Shown piece after piece: positions 61,658-64,000 of a DNA stretch of 64,000 nt. Location: contig SDOX01000011.1 of assembly GCA_004565275.1 (NCBI GenBank), forward strand, positions 457,881-521,880. The letters are read 5' to 3'. A program made the translations under genes and the position numbers. The notes under the pieces are model-generated. The model was given only the letters and a program-made list of their open reading frames with translations. It made no database searches and was not told the DNA's origin. Every line of letters starts with the position of its first letter. Position 1 is the first letter of the stretch. The DNA is from Nannochloropsis salina CCMP1776. Taxonomy: Eukaryota; Sar; Eustigmatophyceae; Eustigmatales; Monodopsidaceae.

Positions 61658-62092
61658 AGCATGGGGCAAGGGCCAAGATGATAGCAAGAAGTAAATGCGG
61701 AAAATGACCGTCAGGAGTGTAAATGAGAGGTATACGGTCGTGAGGAAACGGAATGTAAGAGAGGGTTTGCTTGAGCGTCGGAATTCCGTACACAGCGAAT
61801 CGGGAAGAGGCATGAAAGGCAATGACACCGTCATTGAGGGAACCTGTATCCCTGCGCTATCAGGAGCGATCAAATTCTAGGTGAGAGTAAAGCCTAGTCA
61901 GGCAAAAAGGAAGCACAGAGGAAAGTGTACTTTATCGGCCACCTCGATGTGTCAGACATTAATAAAGACAAAGAAAGAAATCGGCCCGCCATCAATTCTT
62001 TCCATATGGTACTTTGTTTGAGCTTTCTGCACGTATCCTCCACATCAGTCTGTTGTGGTCACACAAAAAAATTTTTTTCTATTGTGATAGGC
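60138..62092. repeat. Tandem duplication, second 1,955-bp unit
   Basis: Same content as the first unit, head to tail. It ends at ...gtgataggctg before unique sequence starts (tatctttcgtgg). Near-identity, including intron and 3' flank, implies a very recent event, ongoing gene conversion, or an assembly error. Confidence 0.97.
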
Positions 62093-62468
62093 TGTATCTT
62101 TCGTGGTAAGCATATCTACGGTGGCGGCCTTTGTGACCGCCACCCCTTCCTGCGCACGGGGGGTTGTCACCCAATCACAGAAAAGGATTCATAACATGAT
62201 TCACAAGCACATACCGTTTTGTTCTTCCTTGAATACTTTCATACACACAGCACTTGACGAGATAGCTAGAAATAGAAATTCCGCTTCAATTTTTTTGGTC
62301 GCATGCAAGCTGGGAGGCTCGAAGCAGCGTGCTGTTGGAAAAGGCCTCCCCGCCTTCAGCTCTTTTCATCGCACTTCTTTGATGCAGAGGTGATATCCGG
62401 AGACAAAGCCTGCAAACTAAAAATACATTGGTACTTAAGCGTACGAGTCCTGAGAGTCATTGGTACGT
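61658..62468. other. Intergenic region after the duplication
   Basis: Up to 62092 this is the duplicated 3' flank of the sedolisin gene; the remaining 376 bases are unique, between convergent genes. No gene seen. Confidence 0.5.
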
Positions 62469-63825
62469 CTACAGGCGGAAACCCTCTAAATACAGGCCGT
62501 CGTAGGCCAGCTCCACCATCGGGTATCCCATCTCGTCCTGGATTATTCGGTTCGCCTCGTCGTGGTCTCCAATCCCACACCCCATTCCCACCAGCCAAAC
62601 TTTCTCTGGCTTCAACTCGTCGATCCATTCACGAACTTCTTCGAAGGCTGCGTGAGCAAAGTTACCCGCCCTCATTTTCAGACAGTCCACCACCAGTGTC
62701 TTGATTCTCGGAAGGTCTTTCAGATATTGCATCGTCTCCGGCGGAATCTCTTTGACGTCAGACAAGTAGATAAATTCTCCGGACGGCCCCACCGCGAAAC
62801 CTAAACAGATATAGTCCCCCCCGTGGAGGACAGGCAACGCGCGGACAGGAACTCCATCCATGGCACTCGACTCTATCACTGCGTTGGGCTCGATCACGTT
62901 GAACTTAAGGTAGGAAATTGGCCGTTCCAAGACACCCTTCGCCTCGTCCAGATACACGGGAGGGTTTGTCAGGTAGTCGAAGCGGAGGCGGACGGCCTGC
63001 ATGGTCGCTTCGTGCAGAAAGACGTTGATCGGCCCTGACGGAAATCTCACGCCCGGGTCCACGTGCTCGTACAGTTGCAAGTCTCGTAAATCGTCCATGC
63101 CCAAGATGGCATCTGCATGTCCATGCGTGAGAAGTAAACTCCCGATTTCTTGAAGCCCAAAGCGAGGAAAAAGGTTTAGGGCAACCTCTCGGAAGGTTTT
63201 ACCGCAGTCGATGAGGGCGGTTATTCGTGGCGTTTGGCCTCGTGACGTGGATTTTCGTCGTTTTATTATTGCACAGGACACATTGTTCCGCCTGTGGACG
63301 GAGGCTTCAAATTAGTCATAGGTTTGAGGGGGGATTGCGGCACACTCAGCCGTACGGGAGGTGTCTCATTAATCTGCTTGCACCTATAAATGTCTTAAAC
63401 TCGGCCGCTTCACACAATTTCTAGATATCCCACCCAACATACTTGTTTTTGGATCCCGATTTTAGTAAAGCGTCATCGCACACCTTGCACGTCCCGCGCA
63501 CAGCATGCTTAAGCAACGGCACTGAGCTCGACTGCCCGGTTCCTGTGAAACAAACGTCGAAGACCCACTCGTCTATATCCGTGCTTGCACCCGCAACCAT
63601 CGCTAATCGTCCCAAACGCCGACCACCCTGATAAGTGCGCTTGCCACCTAAACGTCGTGAAGGGCGGAGGAAACCTAGTCCGGAGCCAAGCGGCCAAGCC
63701 TCTCTGCTGTGTCCAAGCCCGCTGACGATTGCGTGCGCTGCAGCGACTGGAAATAGGGAGCCCACGAAGAAAAACAAAAATGGCAAGCTGACAATGTATG
63801 CTCTTGACATGAAGTCAAGAGACAT
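62469..63825 (-). CDS. Metallo-beta-lactamase-fold hydrolase (PhnP-like)
   Basis: Two exons: 63825-63443 and 63291-62469 (donor AA/GTATGT, acceptor tccacag, phase 2), 401 residues. The join restores GSKNKRNNVSCAIIKRR. An N-terminal signal peptide (MSRAYIVSLPFLFFFVGSLF, with the Met at residue 6) is followed by a basic Ser/Arg/Gly stretch, possibly a plastid transit peptide. The domain begins FDVCFTGTGQSSSVPLL and CKVCDDAL, as in PhnP-type enzymes (GTG.S...P...C..C). The metal motif is LLTHGHADAILGMDDLRD (HxHxD, near 183-190); a second His is in LPVLHGGDYICLGFAVG and the bridging Asp in VVDCLKMR. GMGCGIGDHDEANRII closes the fold. It should be a metal-dependent phosphodiesterase-type hydrolase; the substrate in plastids or other compartments is unknown. 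Confidence 0.88.
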
Positions 63826-64000
63826 GCGTTGATTTGAAAAGATAAAACCTGCTTGATAATGGTTAAATTTCAGATGCGTCGATCCAAGCTAATTTCCGTC
63901 GTTATTGATTTTGCCCGTCAGCGAGGCACGATGAGTCCTGCATGTGATGCAAGGTGAATTTTTGTTTACTCGACATTGTCACTCACGAGCTCACACCCAA
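63826..64000. other. Window edge, upstream of the MBL hydrolase gene
   Basis: Presumed promoter of the leftward hydrolase gene. Nothing else is visible before the window ends. Confidence 0.4.

Noticed and set aside
1-64000. Operon-like or defence-type gene cluster
   Set aside because: Genes alternate strands, have introns, and belong to unrelated pathways; shared plastid targeting of several products reflects the organism and not a local system.

Overview
The window looks like nuclear DNA of a photosynthetic stramenopile (heterokont alga), most likely a eustigmatophyte of the Nannochloropsis/Microchloropsis type. Seen directly: protein genes on both strands, short GT-AG introns (about 60-460 bases, many with GTAAGT or GTACGT donors), and several proteins starting with an ER-type signal peptide followed at once by a Phe-containing transit peptide, the bipartite plastid address of algae with a secondary red plastid. 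Also present are a PsbQ-like lumenal protein, a sterol C24-methyltransferase and a plastid ferredoxin-like protein. The genus is an inference. I see no mobile element, viral insertion, CRISPR array, rRNA or tRNA gene.

Layout. 0-12 kb: CAT-type amino-acid permease, a small two-exon gene, a plant-like M41-related protein without its zinc motif, PHO88/SND3 with a huge acidic tail, RAD51, a candidate Sld3/Treslin-like replication protein, and a small plastid coiled-coil protein. 12-22 kb: a small plastid membrane protein, splicing factor MFAP1 and a membrane-anchored GH1 beta-glucosidase, separated by gene-poor gaps. 22.9-34 kb: one uninterrupted 11-kb reading frame for a giant ubiquitin-specific protease. 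34.6-45 kb: NDUFAF3, a protein with a DNMT1-type replication-foci domain, a beta-propeller membrane protein, and an eight-exon alpha/beta hydrolase. 46-57 kb: sterol methyltransferase, PsbQ-like protein, plastid phosphoglycerate mutase, R2R3-MYB, ferredoxin-like protein and a ZIP transporter. 57.6-62.1 kb: a sedolisin (tripeptidyl-peptidase I-like) gene whose 3' two thirds are duplicated head to tail almost perfectly. 62.4-63.9 kb: a PhnP-like metallo-beta-lactamase-fold hydrolase.

The genes are mostly unrelated housekeeping genes and do not form an operon-like system. The most notable points are the fresh 1,955-bp duplication, the giant intronless protease with the same domain near both ends, the acidic SND3, the replication-foci protein without methyltransferase, the membrane-tethered glucosidase, an array of 26-bp hairpin repeats and a GC-rich non-coding island. 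Exon joins were made by eye from reading phase, splice dinucleotides and protein similarity; uncertain 5' ends are flagged.
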